64,000 nucleotides of DNA, taken from assembly GCA_027924645.1 (NCBI GenBank), contig BSBN01000040.1:1178001-1242000 (forward strand), read 5' to 3'. The position numbers were made by a program, and so were the translations under genes. A model generated the notes under the pieces. The model did no database searches, was not told the origin of the DNA, and saw only the letters and a program-made list of their open reading frames with translations. This document shows, piece after piece, positions 11,501-24,880 of the stretch; the first letter of the stretch is position 1; each line of letters opens with the position of its first letter. This DNA is from Cunninghamia lanceolata (taxonomy: Eukaryota > Streptophyta > Pinopsida > Cupressales > Cupressaceae).

Positions 11501-11599
11501 ATTAGAAAAGTAGAGGGTTTCATTTTCAATGGATGGTCATGGCTTTTGGGTACCTAAGGGTGCTTTTTTTTTTTTCTAAAACAAAATTGCCTGTAGAAA

Positions 11600-12640
11600 A
11601 GACTATGTTATGGCACTAGAGATTAGATCACATATGAGAAAAGGGTCTAAGGACCTTGAAAAATAAAAACTTTGTTGAAGGGTTGACTAATTGTAATCTT
11701 GATTTCAATTTATGTGGGAATTGCATTTATGGTAAACAAAACCGTGTTTAATTTTACTCAAGTTCTCATAAATCTTGTGGTGCATTGGACTTATTCATTT
11801 TGATGTGTTTGGTCTTGTAGATTTTCCTTCCATTGGAAATTCCACATATTATGTTTCATTTATTGATGATTATAGAAGAAGGACATGGGTATATTTTCTA
11901 AAGATTAAATCTGAAGTTTTTAGTTGATTTAGAGAATTTAAAGCGATGGTTGAGTTGCAGACTGGAAAGAAAATAAAATGTTTGAGGATTGACAATGGTG
12001 GTGAATTTTTCTCTAATGATTTTAATAGATTCTGTAAAGATTGTGGCATTCAAAGATAAAAGACAACTTTGTATTCTCCACAATAGAATGGAGTTGTAGA
12101 AAGAATGAACAGGACATTGATGTAGAATGCTAGGAGTATGCTTAGTGGTGCTGGTCTAGAACAAAGTATTTGGGCTGAAGTTGTTGCCATTGCATGCTAC
12201 CTAATTAATATGTCTCCTACATCATCTCTTGTTGATAAAATGTCTATGGAGGTTTGGTTGGGGCACAAGCCTTCACTAAGACATATTACAGTTTTTGGTT
12301 GCGAGGCATATGCACATGTGCCAAAGGAGAAGTGACCAAAATTGGAGTACAAGGCTCTGAAACATATCTTCATCAAGTATAATTATGGTGTGAAAGGATA
12401 CAAGCTTTTGGACCCTATTGCATAGAAGGTAATATATAGTAGAAGTTTTATTTTTAGAGAAACTAAGTCTTCTTCTGTTATATTGCATCCAGAACAAAGT
12501 GAACAGAAAGATGTGATTCAACTTCCTTCAACACCTGAGAGATTTGAATCGAGGCCCCTAGATAGACACAAAGTTAAGGAGATCTTATCTAGCTCTGAAT
12601 CTTCAGAAGAGGAGGAAGAACCTCTGACTTAGCTTGTTCA
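11600..12640 (+). pseudogene. E3 copia integrase
   Basis: The pre-integrase zinc-binding segment is visible around 11605-11745 (RLDHMRKGSKDL, then CGNCIYGKQNR). The core has LRIDNGGEF (11980-12006) and, after a TAG, NGVVERMNRTLM (12087-12122), then SIWAEVVAIACYLINMSP and VFGCEAYAHVPKEK (12138-12335). Multiple stops and shifts interrupt it. The order integrase before RT is the diagnostic copia arrangement. An acidic stretch SSESSEEEEEPLT follows before RT. Confidence 0.82.
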
Positions 12641-13020
12641 AAGATCTACAAGGCATAGACAACCACCAAAAAGGTATTCACCTAATGACTGGATATGTAT
12701 CTTTGCTTTGAATACTAACATAGATGAACCTAGATATGTACAAGAGGTATTAGGTATGAATGATGTAGAGTCCTGGAAGATTTCTATGGACTAATAAATT
12801 GTAGCTTTGAAAAAGAATGATACATGGGACCTAGTACCATTGCCTAAAGGATGAAAACCTGTTGGTTGCAAATGGGCATTCAAGAAAAAGATTGGTTTAG
12901 ATGGAGGTATTGAGATGTATAAAGCACAGTTGGTTGAGAAAGGTTACTCTCAGGCTAAGGGTATTGATTATGGTGAGATATTTTCTCTTGTTGCAAAAAT
13001 AATATCCATTAGAGTCTTGT
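12641..13020 (+). pseudogene. E3 copia RT, N-terminal remnant
   Basis: NDTWDLVPLPKG, PVGCKWAFKKKIGLDGGIEMYKAQLV and GIDYGEIFSLVAK mark the start of copia reverse transcriptase. The reading stops at IISIRVLL (13019), well before the catalytic YVDD box, because unrelated LTR sequence begins at 13021. Three stops already lie in this short piece. Confidence 0.82.
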
Positions 13021-13249
13021 TGTACCTTACACACACGCCCCATTTTACCAAATGGAGACCCCCTTTGTTCTTTTGCTTTGGATCGATTTAGGTTTCAGTA
13101 GTTTTTCTTGAGAGATGATGTTAGATCATGATCCATAGTTAAAGGTCAAGTTTAGTAAAATCCCTAACAAAGGTCTCCAAATAATAGAGAATGAAATTTT
13201 AAGCAAGTTTGCCTTTTAGATCATGTTGAAATTTGTCAAAATGGAGAAG

Positions 13250-14620
13250 TTATGCATAATCAAAGTTTTGGTCAACGGTCCTATGGATATTCACATTTAA
13301 ACTTGAATGTCCTCACATTTGCTAATATCTGGATAATTTATCCTGACTTGAAAAGCTTGAGAAAAATGCTAAGTAATGGTCATATCTCAATATCCAGACA
13401 TGCACCCATCAAATTTTATACCATCACTCATCGGGGCCGTCATATGCATTGGATATTTGTTGTATGGATATTCAACCTTAATGTCTAGACATTTCTTAAT
13501 ATCCAGATATTCACTCAATGTCATGACTTTACTTAATGTTTGGATCTTTTAACATGCACACCCTGATGATGTCATCCAGATCGTTTTGAAGAAACCCTTT
13601 ATGACAATGACATCATCTGGACATTCGGGGTAGGGATGTTCACATTTACTAATGTCTAGACATTTGTTAATATCTAGACCTTCCCAGACATCCTAATGAT
13701 GTTACTTTTCTTTATACTCAAGAATCATTTTAAAAGGTTGACATCATCAGAACATTTAGACTTAGGGATATTTCATGAACTGTAATATCTGGATATTCCC
13801 AAATATCCATATCCCTATCTTTTGCTAACTAGAATTGTGACCTTTTGCAGACCAATGAAATGATGCCACGTGGCATGCGGTCAACTTTTCAAAGTGGACA
13901 TTTTTATGTCTTGACATTCGAAATCAGAGGCAAATGTCTTAGGATTTTTACATCTTGACAATCCATCCTTGGGTCAAAGGTTGACCAAACATCCTAATGA
14001 TGTCATATGGATATTACCCCCCATGGATATTAACTTTTCAAAGATCCATAGTCTAACTTGGAGACATAGTCTACATGATGCCATTTTGCAGCCTCACGAG
14101 AAGCCTTTTATACCTCTAGTGACCAAACAAATTTCATTTTGCGCTCTCTACGTAAGTGTGGTGGGGCCCAACACAAGTACCTTTAAGTCATATTTCCACA
14201 TGACATTATTTCACGTCCTCGTGGGAAGATCTTGATGCTCTTCGCAGGACCATGAAGTCCTTCAAGCCACACACATAAGCAAGATGATGCCACGTGGGGT
14301 GGTTTCGTGATTCCATGGGTATCACTGCACACATGGATATCTCCTCCGCAAAATGACAGAACATGATCATTTGACCGTCAACTTTTAGTGATAGGTCACA
14401 TGAGTATTTTTGCACCTTCCAACATGGATATTTCACACTACTGATAGCCTAACCTTCCAAATATCCATGTCTATATCCAGCCAATGGTTCTATGCCACGT
14501 GTCCACCTATATATCTTGACCTCACATTGAGACTCGATATTCATTGTCACAAGGATATTTTGGACATGATATTCACATTCTGGATGTCTATATCTCGTGC
14601 CTCATTTCATACTTAATGTT
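13250..14620 (+). repeat. Degenerate array of ATATCC/GGATAT and TGATGTCAT motifs
   Basis: Short related words recur irregularly through this part of the E4 LTR: ATATCCAGACAT, GGATATTCACATT, TAATGTCTAGACATT, and CCTGATGATGTCATCCAGAT with its reverse complement ATGACATCATCTGGACATT. Both orientations occur, giving many small inverted pairs. The spacing is not constant, so this is not a simple satellite. ORFs in this zone have no family resemblance. Confidence 0.55.
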
Positions 14621-15089
14621 GTGCATAATTTCTTGTATGATTATTAAATGTAAATGACTAAAACATGTATGTTTGTTGCAAGGTATTGGAGATAATCAAA
14701 GCTTGGGGAGGATGATATGCAGATATGCAGACTTTGTAAAGGAAGAAAGAGACCCTGTTCCTATTGTAGACAATGGAGGAGTAGTAGAGTAATCTAGTCA
14801 GCATATGGAATCCCACCATGCTACATCAACGCTCATTTTCAAATGTCATACAACTCTCCTTTGACTCCTTTTGTCTTGGAAATTGGCTTTTCCTCATATA
14901 CAGCCAAATGGATGATCATTCTTCCCAAATTCAATGTGTTTACAAGTTGTATCTTGTCTTTTCCTATCAAGACAAAAGCAAATCTGAGAATGTACCTAAA
15001 TGATGTATTTCATTAAATGCAATGTAAATCTAGACCCTTGGTGTTGAATTAATCTCCACCATCCATGAAAACTCAGTATGGTGCCTTGT

Positions 15090-15097
15090 CTATAAAG
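15090..15097 (+). promoter_or_regulatory. TATA box of E4 LTR
   Basis: CTATAAAG within GTCTATAAAGGGGCC sits about 820 bp before the candidate primer site, a normal place for the U3/R promoter. It is followed by a C/T-rich stretch, as at plant transcription starts. Confidence 0.45.
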
Positions 15098-16134
15098 GGG
15101 CCATCATTTTCTCTCATTGTAAGTAAGATTTGATTGTGAATTGCTGAGACTCTGCCAAAATTCAGTCAATACAAAGCAAGTATTGTAGGTTGCTAGAAAT
15201 TTGTGTTTATGTATTGTCTCATTTTGGATTCATGGTTCATGTCAATCTGAAATTAGTTTGTATGTTATTGCAATGATGGATAAATGTTAAGATATTTAAT
15301 GAATACCTTGGTTCATACTATTGGTGCTTGTTGAATGTAAGTTACTGTGTATAGTTAGACTGAACTCCATTAATGAATTTAGTTTGATTACATTTTAGTA
15401 ATTAAATTGTGCCATCAATTGGGTGTTTAATGAATGAATGTAGTTTGAAAATCATAATATTCCATTGAAGATTGCATCATTTCCTACAACATTGCGATTT
15501 CTTAACTTGGTCAAACAGGAGGTGGTTTATTGAAGGTGTTTGTCTATTTGCAGCATATTATCTAGTTGTGATTGTCACTTAGGTTTTAATATCTCTTTTT
15601 ACCATTTACCTTTTGCATTTTATTTATAAACATCTGTTAAAGTTAGGTTTCAAGCAACATTCACATTGTTAATCTGTTGAAAGTATCCCAGAGTTTCTTG
15701 CACACTTAGTTGTAATAGTTTCTAAACCCTATTAGTTGCATGTAAGTCCCCTTGGTGGTCACAACCTGATACATACCCACTAGCTATCCTGCGAGCTAAG
15801 ACCTAGCTATATAAACCTTGGGGAAGTCTTTTCTGGGATAAGATTCCTTTTCAAGAGAGGTTAGATATCATGTATCTTACTTGCATTGCTACGTGCTAAA
15901 AACACCATCAAATGAATTGGTGCTAGAAGGAGGGATGACATCACATAAACCCTTCTTTTCCAGAAAAGTAAGGCTAGGGACTAGTAGAGGCATACTAGAT
16001 CTAGTTCAGCTGGAGAAGATCTGTTGTCTTTTGCTCAGTTTAGAAAAACAAGGAGAGACCAAGGAATACCCAAGACTCCAAGGTCATGATCCATTCCAAG
16101 AAATCCATCTACAGTTCAAGTCAATTTCCTTAAC

Positions 16135-17736
16135 ATGGCTTTCTTCTCTATTGCAAATCCCTCTCTGATCAATGTCAACAACAATCATGACATGCCCAAA
16201 AATCCTAATAAATACTGCTTGAAGTTCTTTCTTAACGACCTTGAAAGGATTGCTGATGAACACATAAAGATTTTTTAGAGTAATATGTACATACTGCAAG
16301 TGCAGTATGAGGATGTGATCTGTAGGTTATTCCCCTACTTGTTGCAAGATGAAGCATATTATTGTTTGCCAACCTCCCTTCATCTTCAATCGATTCATGG
16401 TATACTTTGAAGGATGCATTTCTCAACTGATTCTGGATGCCCATGACCCCGCTGATCTTTATAGGTCTTTTGTGGAGATTCGCAGAGATGAAGGAGAATC
16501 GATAAGTTCGTTCAATAATAGATTTCATAAGGCTTATTGTCATCTTCAGGCTCCTTTTGATCTTGCTCAACTGGTAGCTCTACTTATTTATTATGCGGCA
16601 TTGGATAAACTAACATCTATGTTTGTAAGAAGGGATAATCCTTCTCCAACCACTTTAGCCTAGGCATATGCTGAAGTTGTCAAGGTAAACTCAGAATTAG
16701 GACAGGCTACAGTCAGTCCATTGAAACATTTTAGTCCTGTAGCTATACCTAACTAGATACCATTGATTAACGATGCCTTATCCAACATTACTCCAGTGCT
16801 AAATCCTATCCTAGCATCTACTATGACACAAGCTTTGGTTGTTCACCTTAGGGCATCAATTATAGAGTTGCCATCTGCACAACTGCCTTTCCTCCAGTTA
16901 GCTAAAACAAAAAAAGGTAGAGATGACAAGGATGACATTAGAGAATTAGTAGAACATATGAAGAAGCTTACAACTGAGGTGACACACTTGAGAAATTAGA
17001 ATACTTTCCTGCAACAAAGGAATCAGGGTCAGAATCAGTACCAAAATCAAAACTATCAATGCCAGAATAGAACGTAGAATACCAAGCCAAACAACGAAGG
17101 AGTCCCTTCACCGTTGGAGGCTCAGAGTGCTGAGAATCATCCTCTAGGGTGAGTAATGTTGGTAGAGGTAGCACTATCTTCATGGTGTAGGATTCACAAC
17201 ACGAATGCTCATTCAGAATTGGAATGTCATGAGTTTCAAATTGCGTCAAGTATCTTCCAAAGAGAAGTCTAGAATGCTGAGGCACAAGAGACTCCACCCA
17301 TGGGATATGAACTAGTGCCCACTCAAAGGTATGACACTACCTTAGTCTTAGACAACTGTGCTTTTCCTTTTCAAGATGAAAACCAACCTAAAGAAGAGGA
17401 AGTTGATGAAGTCCATGCTTACAGTAATATAATAAAACCCCATATAATCTCAGGAGTAACAAACCAAAGGGTCCTTTTACCACTTCAATTCCTCCAAACA
17501 ACTATAAAACTCCTAATCCTAAGGCTTCCAATAATCTCGACCCTTCTAAGATTATACCTCAAATTGTAAGTCAAAACCAACCACCTGAATCCTCCAGGAA
17601 GCTTGAAGTAGCTAAGTTGGGCCAGTATGTAGTAGATGAACTCAAAAAGATGAAGGTTAGTCTATAAGTATTTGATTTGATGAAGGTCCCAGAGGTTAGG
17701 ATAGCCTACCTACAGGACATTGGGGTACAAGACAAG
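16135..17736 (+). pseudogene. E4 Gag and start of Gag-Pro region
   Basis: The plus strand gives YCLKFFLNDLERIADEHIKIF, a TAG, then VQYEDVICRLFPYLLQDEAYY and, in a shifted frame, LYRSFVEIRREGE-like SFVEIRRDEGESISSF with NNRFHKAYCHLQAPFD (16460-16560). This is the Gag capsid fold of Tat-like Ty3/gypsy elements. A later block LEVAKLGQYVVDELKKMK and VFDLMKVPEVR (17605-17700) is the conserved linker before protease. No CCHC knuckle is obvious. The reading is cut at 17736 by E5. Confidence 0.75.
17732..17736. repeat. Target duplication, left of E5
   Basis: ACAAG directly precedes the E5 LTR. The counterpart after the right LTR is TCAAG (49019-49023), one mismatch in five. Removing E5 and one copy restores a continuous E4 reading, which supports the assignment. 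Confidence 0.7.
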
Positions 17737-19057
17737 TGTCATCCCACATTTCCCATGTGGTCATGACATGCAACACACATGTCATGTCCACATTTTTCAT
17801 GTGGTCATGACACAAAATATCAAAAAAAATCCATGCATCCCTAGAAACCCCCTCACACGCGACAGAGTGCTCGGTGGCAATACGCATAAGGCGTAAACAT
17901 GTTAGTCAAATTTGGGGTAATCCGATTGCATGCGCATTCCCCTATGTGATGAAAGCTGACTAAGGGGGTCAATGTGACGTGAGAAGTATCACCATCAGGG
18001 TTAGGATCAATTGATCAAAAAACCCTAAGTTGTCTTAGGTGAGTGACGGATTTCGATACGAGTCGAAATCCAAAACCTACTTCTAAAAGCATAACAAAAT
18101 TAAATAACCACTTAATTGCAATACTCAAGTTTACGGAATGTCAAAAATTCCACTGAACAAGGTTAAAAATCATTAAAAGAATTTGACCCTAAATTCTAGA
18201 AAAAATCCAGCAGCACAACGCCTCTCGGATGTGTATAGGGATTATTCTAATAATAAAACTTAAATCAAAGGTTCCCTAAACTCAATAAAATAGATTAAAT
18301 GACTTAATTGTTTAATCAATTATTACACACTAGATTAAATAAATTAAAGCACTAAATTGAATAAAATAAAAATTAACCTCTTAGAATAATATCCACATGT
18401 GGTAAATTAAATTAATTTGGTTTAAAAATTAAATAAGGTGGCTCTAGTTAATTCAAAAAGTTTATTATAGTCATAATTAAACCCCACCTTTAATTATTTT
18501 AATCAACTCAATAAAATTCTCTATCTCAATAAACTAAACTTAAATGAGCTATACAATTAAATAATAGAACATAAATCCTAACCTCTAATAATTGAAAAGT
18601 ATCTAGCAAAAATAAAGTTACCCACATATAATGAATTTACCCCTAAACCCCATTTAAATAAAAAAAAAAAAGATAAAACAAATTCATAAGTCAAAAGTGA
18701 GGGAAAACTAAATTAAAAGCTATTTTAAAATTCAAAGCCCTAAAAGGCATCACAATAAAAAAAATAATATCCTTATGAGATGAAGTCAAAACCCTAGCCT
18801 CCATATTATTTTCTCATTTTGTTTTTCTCTCCATCCTCTCATTCTTCCTTCTTGTTGTTTTTCAGTTGTAGGTTTGAAGGAGAACATCCATAGTCGTCAC
18901 TCCATGAGGTATACTCATTAAGTATACACTTTTTTTTGTTTACACACACACACACATATATTTGTATATATATATATGCATATATGTATATATATTCTGG
19001 TTTCAAACCAGAGATATCTTTTTTTTGTTTTGTTTTTAAAGCAAGGTGTATATACGC

Positions 19058-19102
<45 letters not shown>

Positions 19103-19210
19103 AAATAATAGTCATGCTGCAGGGAAAAGAGGACAAGCAGCGATTTCGAAGGTGGTAAATAGAGGAGCCTTGGCCGTTTCACAGATGCCGCCACGGTTTT
19201 AAGGGAGGTG

Positions 19211-19294
19211 GGAGTGTGGGGAGGGGGCCAAACCCCCACTCACACCCCACTATGGTGGAGTATGGGCGGGGGTTCGACCCCCTCCCCACACTCC
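19211..19294. repeat. G/C-rich 17-bp inverted repeat in E5 LTR
   Basis: GGAGTGTGGGGAGGGGG (19211-19227) is exactly complementary to CCCCCTCCCCACACTCC (19278-19294), with a 50-nt spacer. The same stem is preserved in the other LTR at 45961-45977 and 46028-46044. It could form a hairpin in RNA, and the G-rich arm contains G runs. Confidence 0.8.
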
Positions 19295-19491
19295 AAACAC
19301 AAATAAAAAAAGACTACGGTGGGGGTTTGAAACCCCCACCCCACTGTCCACCATTGCTACAGATATGGTCGGCCACCCACGTCCAAGCTCGCCCACTCAA
19401 ATCTGTAAACCCTAATATGCTTATCACAAATGGCTGGAAATGTAAAAGCTTTCAGGTTTATTAATATTATTGCTATGTTTAGCATATTTCC

Positions 19492-19522
<31 letters not shown>

Positions 19523-19749
19523 CATATATACAGTCTAAAAAATAAAGTCATACATATAGTCTAAAAAATACACTTTTATATTTATATGTATATAATATAA
19601 AATGTATACTCACAGTTTCTCAAAAAAAACTTTTATTTATAGAATATTAAATGTGTAAATCATGCGATAAATACATATATATTTATATATATAGTCTTCT
19701 CAAATTTCACAATATTTTTCCAGCAAGCCATACAATGTAAAAATAATAT

Positions 19750-20602
<853 letters not shown>

Positions 20603-22841
20603 CTCTTTTATTCACTTAAGGAAACATAAGAAATTTACTAACAATTTTGAGCATACATTTATCTTTCAAAGCACATTTTCTCAACCACATAACATTTAAA
20701 CCAGTAACTATATTCTTTTTTCACAACTTCAAAATAAGTCAAACACAACTCAAAAATAACATTTAATTTTACAAAACAAGAGAGGACAACCTTCTCTCTT
20801 ACATGAAAACACATTTACACAAGGCCAAACTTGGCCATAGCTCACAATGAGTCAAAATGATAAAAATAAACTCCAAGATAACTAGTCTTTTTTCTCCAAG
20901 CTCCCAAGCTACAATAAACCTGTAAATAACAATAAGGGAAGGGGGAAAGCCCACGTGAATACCGCTCTCCTCCCTACCATAGACTCACTCATGAGTCACC
21001 CTCGAGCTTGGAGGTCATCCACACACAAGGAAATACTTCACTCCACTTTACAACAAAACACTCAAAACAACAAACATGAAGAACTCCCATGGTTTTCACA
21101 AAACAAAACTTTGAAAATGAGTTTAAAGGGGTAGGGGAGTGGACATCACTCAACTCAAGAGTTCCACTCTAAATATCTCAAAAAAACTAATTTTCTCAAG
21201 GCCTCAAGCCAACACATGTATACCAATTCTCATAAACTTCTCCATGGCTATCAAGCCATTTAAAAATACTCAATCTCATAACTTGTCCTCAAGGCATAAA
21301 ATACTAAACTAGGAGGTGACCTCGAGGAAGTTCACTCCTCCCCCACCCCACACATGTTGAGTATTTTCTCCAAGTGGAGAGGTTCTCACAACACCCATAA
21401 AAATCCCCACAACAACAAAATGTAAAAATACACACACATACCATCACACAAGAAAGTAAAATTACATAAGGAAATGCATTAGCCTTGAATCCTACCTTAA
21501 ATAGCCCACAAGGAAGATAGTTGAAGAAGAGCCCTTCCAACTACACCTCCAAGTCCTTCTCCAAATGAGCCTCCAAAAATTTCTCTAACTCTCTCCCAAA
21601 TTCAAAAACAAATTAACAACCCTCCCCCTCTCTTCAAGAGGGATTAAAATAGGCTCTCCTCATGAGCCTTGAGGAATGGGGAGGTGACACATGTCACCTC
21701 CTCCTTCCTCCTCACAACCACTTGCAAGCTTCATGGAATATGGGGGTGACACATGTCACCCTCCCATTCCACCAAGTCTTGCCTCCTCCACTTGTTCTCT
21801 CTCACACATGTGGGAGAGAAAAGTGGAGCTAAAGAAGGATGTGGGTACTACAAGTGCCCCAATCATATCCTCCTATGAAAGCCTACAAAACCCCAAGGTA
21901 CCCTCACCAATTGTGGGAGAGCCTTGGAGTTGAGTCCTCCACAATTTAGGGGTCTTGAAGACTCCCCCAAGCCTTGGGAAGAGGTGTGGATGAGGTTGAG
22001 TGTTTGACCCAACCTTCCACTCCTTCCCAAACTTTCATTTTCGTCACTTTACTTCAGGGTACCAAATGGGAGTTTACCTAAGGTTAGACACGCTCAAATG
22101 GTCCCTAGACCCTAGGGGCACAACCCAGGGTGACTTTTAACCCATTTTGAGCACCATAGGGTGAGTAAAATCACATAAAAAGGGGTCACAAAAAATAAAA
22201 CTCCAAAAATAAAATCAATTAACCATTACACTTTTACAACACCAAAATATAATCAAATATAAAAGGGTAGACCTATCCCAAACAACACCACACAATAACA
22301 TTACGAAATTTTATCATGCATAACATAGTTAATCTTGGTTCCTCTTGGAACTAGATTGGCTTAACACGGGAATTCACAAAATGTGTGGGATCATCTCCGA
22401 TTATCCGTGGCTTGGTTAGAACACCTGTGCACTTGCACAAAAGATTAATCCAACATGTATATCATAGCTGAAGCAAAGTAAACATATACTCACACCATCA
22501 CATAATCATATAAAACAATCATAAAATCACATCATAATTACATTCATAATTTGCATTTCTATAATCATCTCAAGATAACATGGCATAATAAATCCCTAAC
22601 AATAATCACATAACTAGTGTCTCAAATAGTATCATAATGCAAATCACATGTCAAATCATTATCAATGAATCAAATCAAGATCTAATCTCATCATAACAAG
22701 CTAACATAATAAATTGAAAGTAAAAGCATATAGTCTAATAATTCTAGAAATCAGGATCAACAGTTCCCATAAGTCTAAAATATGTCTCCAATAGTAATAT
22801 AAAATGATAAAAAATAAGGGAGTGAAAAGGTAGGCCTCACA

Positions 22842-22856
22842 TCCTCTGCCTAAGAC
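22842..22856 (-). other. E5 polypurine tract
   Basis: On the minus strand the bases just before the 3' LTR read TTAGGCAGAGGA, purine-rich, as expected of the plus-strand primer of a chromovirus. It abuts the LTR terminus exactly. Confidence 0.65.
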
Positions 22857-23060
22857 TAAACTTCCTCCTGGAAGTCATCAAAAAGGTGAGGATAAAGTGC
22901 CCTCAATCTAGTTGCATCCTCCTAAGTCATCGTGACCTCATCGTACCTGTCCCACTGGACCCTAACCTAGTCCAGCTCTCAACCTCGAAGGCCTAGCGTC
23001 TGATGAGCCAATATGTGAATTAGCTCCAAATCCAACTATCTGTCTTCCTTTACCTGTAGA
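22857..23060 (-). pseudogene. E5 chromodomain
   Basis: Minus-strand translation gives VRVQWDRYDEVTMT followed by a stop and EDATRLRALYPHLFDD, the fold VxVQW...E.A......YP.LF seen at the integrase C-terminus of chromoviruses. The domain binds modified histone H3 and guides insertion into heterochromatin. Stops interrupt it, so it is a remnant. Confidence 0.75.
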
Positions 23061-24460
23061 GCACTCCAATCCAATACATGAGATAAATAAAATATGTAAT
23101 GCTGCAAAATAGATACATGAAAAACATCGTGGATGCGCGACATGCTAGGTGACAAGGATAGATGGTAGGCTACGGGTCCTATCCACTCCAAGATCTCAAA
23201 AGGCCCAACAAACCATGGTGCGAGCTTAGAGTCCTTTCCATAACAGATTAGACTCTTGTGCGGTCACACTCTCAAGAATACTTTGTCCCCAACCAAGAAG
23301 CTTCGATCTACTCTCTTAGCATCGGCATACTTCTTCTTTCGATCTTGTGCCTCCTGAAGTCTCTGTCTAATCAAGATCACCTGTTGCTCCATGTCCTGAA
23401 CCAACTCTGGTCCTATCGCAACCCTATCCTCAATATGGTCCCAACTCAATGGTGTCCTGCAAGGTCTGCCATACAAGGCCTAAAAGGGAGGCATACCCAA
23501 CGAGCTGTGATGCCCATTATTGTAGGCAAACTCAACTAGATACAGATACTCATCCCATCTAGTCTGGTGATCCATAATGTACATACGGAGCATATCCTCA
23601 AAAACCTGATTCAGCCTCTCTGTCTACCCATCTGTCTTGGGGTGATAAGTGGAACTAAAGTTGAGCTATGTGCCCAACACCTACTGTAATGCCCTCCAAA
23701 AGGCTGATGTGAACACTGAGTCCCTGTCAGAAATGATATAGTGAGGTACCCCATGTAATCTAACAATCTCATCCAGGAATACTCTCACCATTGATGGTAC
23801 ATTATATGTCGTACATATAGGTGAGAAATGCGCCACCTTGGTCAACTTGTCAACCGTCACCATGATGACGTCATGGCGGTGAGATGACATAGGAAGACCA
23901 ACAATGAAATCCATGGAAATGGTGTCCCATTTCCATTCAGGTATCTCGTGAGAGTATAAAAGACCTGCTGGATACTGATGCTTGTCCTTGACCCTCTGGT
24001 ACTCAAGGCAATGAGCAACATACTCTGTAATATCCCATCTCATACCTGCCCAATGGTACAACTATCGCAAGTCGGCATGCATCTTCTTCACCTCCAGGTG
24101 TGCTGCATAAGGTGCTCTATGAGCCTCTAAAATAACTACTGCATGTAGGTCACCTACATGGGGTACATAGATGCGTTGTCGATGTCTAAGAAGCCCATCT
24201 ACCTCAAGAGAATATCCTACAAATTTGCCCACAAGGGCCCTCTGTGACTGGATCTCCTGCCGCACCTCAAGAAACCACTCATCCTTAGGAAGATGCTGAG
24301 TGATGTGCTCTCTCAAGTCCACACTCAAGGTCAAGGTTAGGATCTCGTGGTGTCTCTGACTCAATGCGTTGGAAACCACGTTCTCCTTCCCTTTGATGTA
24401 GTGGACATCAAAATCATACTCGCAAAGAAACTCCATCCAACACCACTGACGGGTGTTCAA
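23061..24460 (-). pseudogene. E5 integrase
   Basis: The H2C2 segment (YAAHLEVKKMHADLR ... YHWAGMRWDITEYVAHCLEYQRVK) spans 24000-24130. The core reads WDTISMDFIVGLPMS (23900-23945), VTVDKLTKVAHF and HGVPHYIISDRDSVFTSAFWRAL (23681-23750). The C-terminal part continues YGRPCRTPLSW (23440-23475), LIRQRLQEAQDRKKKYAD and FLVGDKVFLRV (23264-23300). Residue choice matches Del/Tekay chromoviruses. Stops and a few shifts separate the pieces. Confidence 0.85.
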
Positions 24461-24880
24461 ATTAGGCTACATGAATATGTACTACAAACTATGGTGATCT
24501 GAATGAAGCTCAAAGCGATGACCCAAAGAAAGTGTCTCCAACAAACAAGAGCATGAACCACTGCTGCGAGCTCTAAATCGTGAGTGGGGTAGTTTAGCTC
24601 ATGGGTCTTGAGCTTTCGCAACTCATATGTGATCGTCCTACCACTTTGCATATGCACGACTCCCAAACCCTCAAGTGATGCATCTGTACAAACCACAAAA
24701 TCCTCTACAGGATCAGGAACCACTAAGATGGGAGTGTTGATAAGATGCTCCTTGAGGACTCTGAAGGCCCTCTCGCACTACTCAGTCCAAGTGAAGCTCT
24801 TCCCTTTCTGCTAAAGGGAAGTGATGGGGTGCGCTATCCTGGAAAAGCCCTCTACGAATCTATAGTAGTAACCAGTTAAC
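24461..24880 (-). pseudogene. E5 RNase H
   Basis: DFVVCTDASLEGLGVV (24650-24700) and the following LKTHELNYPTHDLELAAVVHAL (24555-24610) are the RNase H signature of chromoviruses, where a single RNase H lies between RT and integrase. The C-terminal part is shifted by small indels around 24540. Confidence 0.82.

Larger units (their letters stand above)
9143..13020 (+). mobile_element. E3: Ty1/copia element, decayed and 3'-truncated
   Basis: The plus strand carries a 5' LTR, an initiator-Met primer site, then gag, protease, integrase and the start of RT, the copia order with integrase before RT. Many stops and small shifts break the coding frame. The RT reading ends abruptly at 13020, where a new LTR beginning TGTACC starts; this fits insertion of E4 into E3. 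The rest of E3 is not seen on the far side of E4. Confidence 0.85.
13021..15910 (+). repeat. E4 5' LTR (about 2.9 kb), inner end uncertain
   Basis: The left end is the break in the E3 RT followed by TGTACCTTAC. There is no coding sequence. A TATA box at 15090-15097 suits a U3/R border. The inner boundary is near 15910: a candidate primer site, TGGTGCTAGAAGGAGGG (15918-15934), follows an LTR-like CCATCA end, but I could not match it to a named tRNA. The partner LTR is lost. The stretch 13250-14620 holds a degenerate motif array listed separately. Confidence 0.55.

Noticed and set aside
15881..16168. Plus-strand ORF before E4 Gag as a separate gene
   Set aside because: It spans the primer-site and leader region and has no protein motif; it ends inside the Gag start in another frame.
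19255..19280. Pol III box-B-like GGTTCGACCCC with an A-box-like TGGTGGAGTATGG
   Set aside because: The boxes are only a few bases apart and the match is explained by the G/C palindrome; no tRNA or SINE structure.
21304..21933. ORFs conserved between the two E5 LTRs (also 47448-47723 and 47854-48096)
   Set aside because: Conservation follows from the LTRs being copies of each other; no domain, no start context and no family resemblance.
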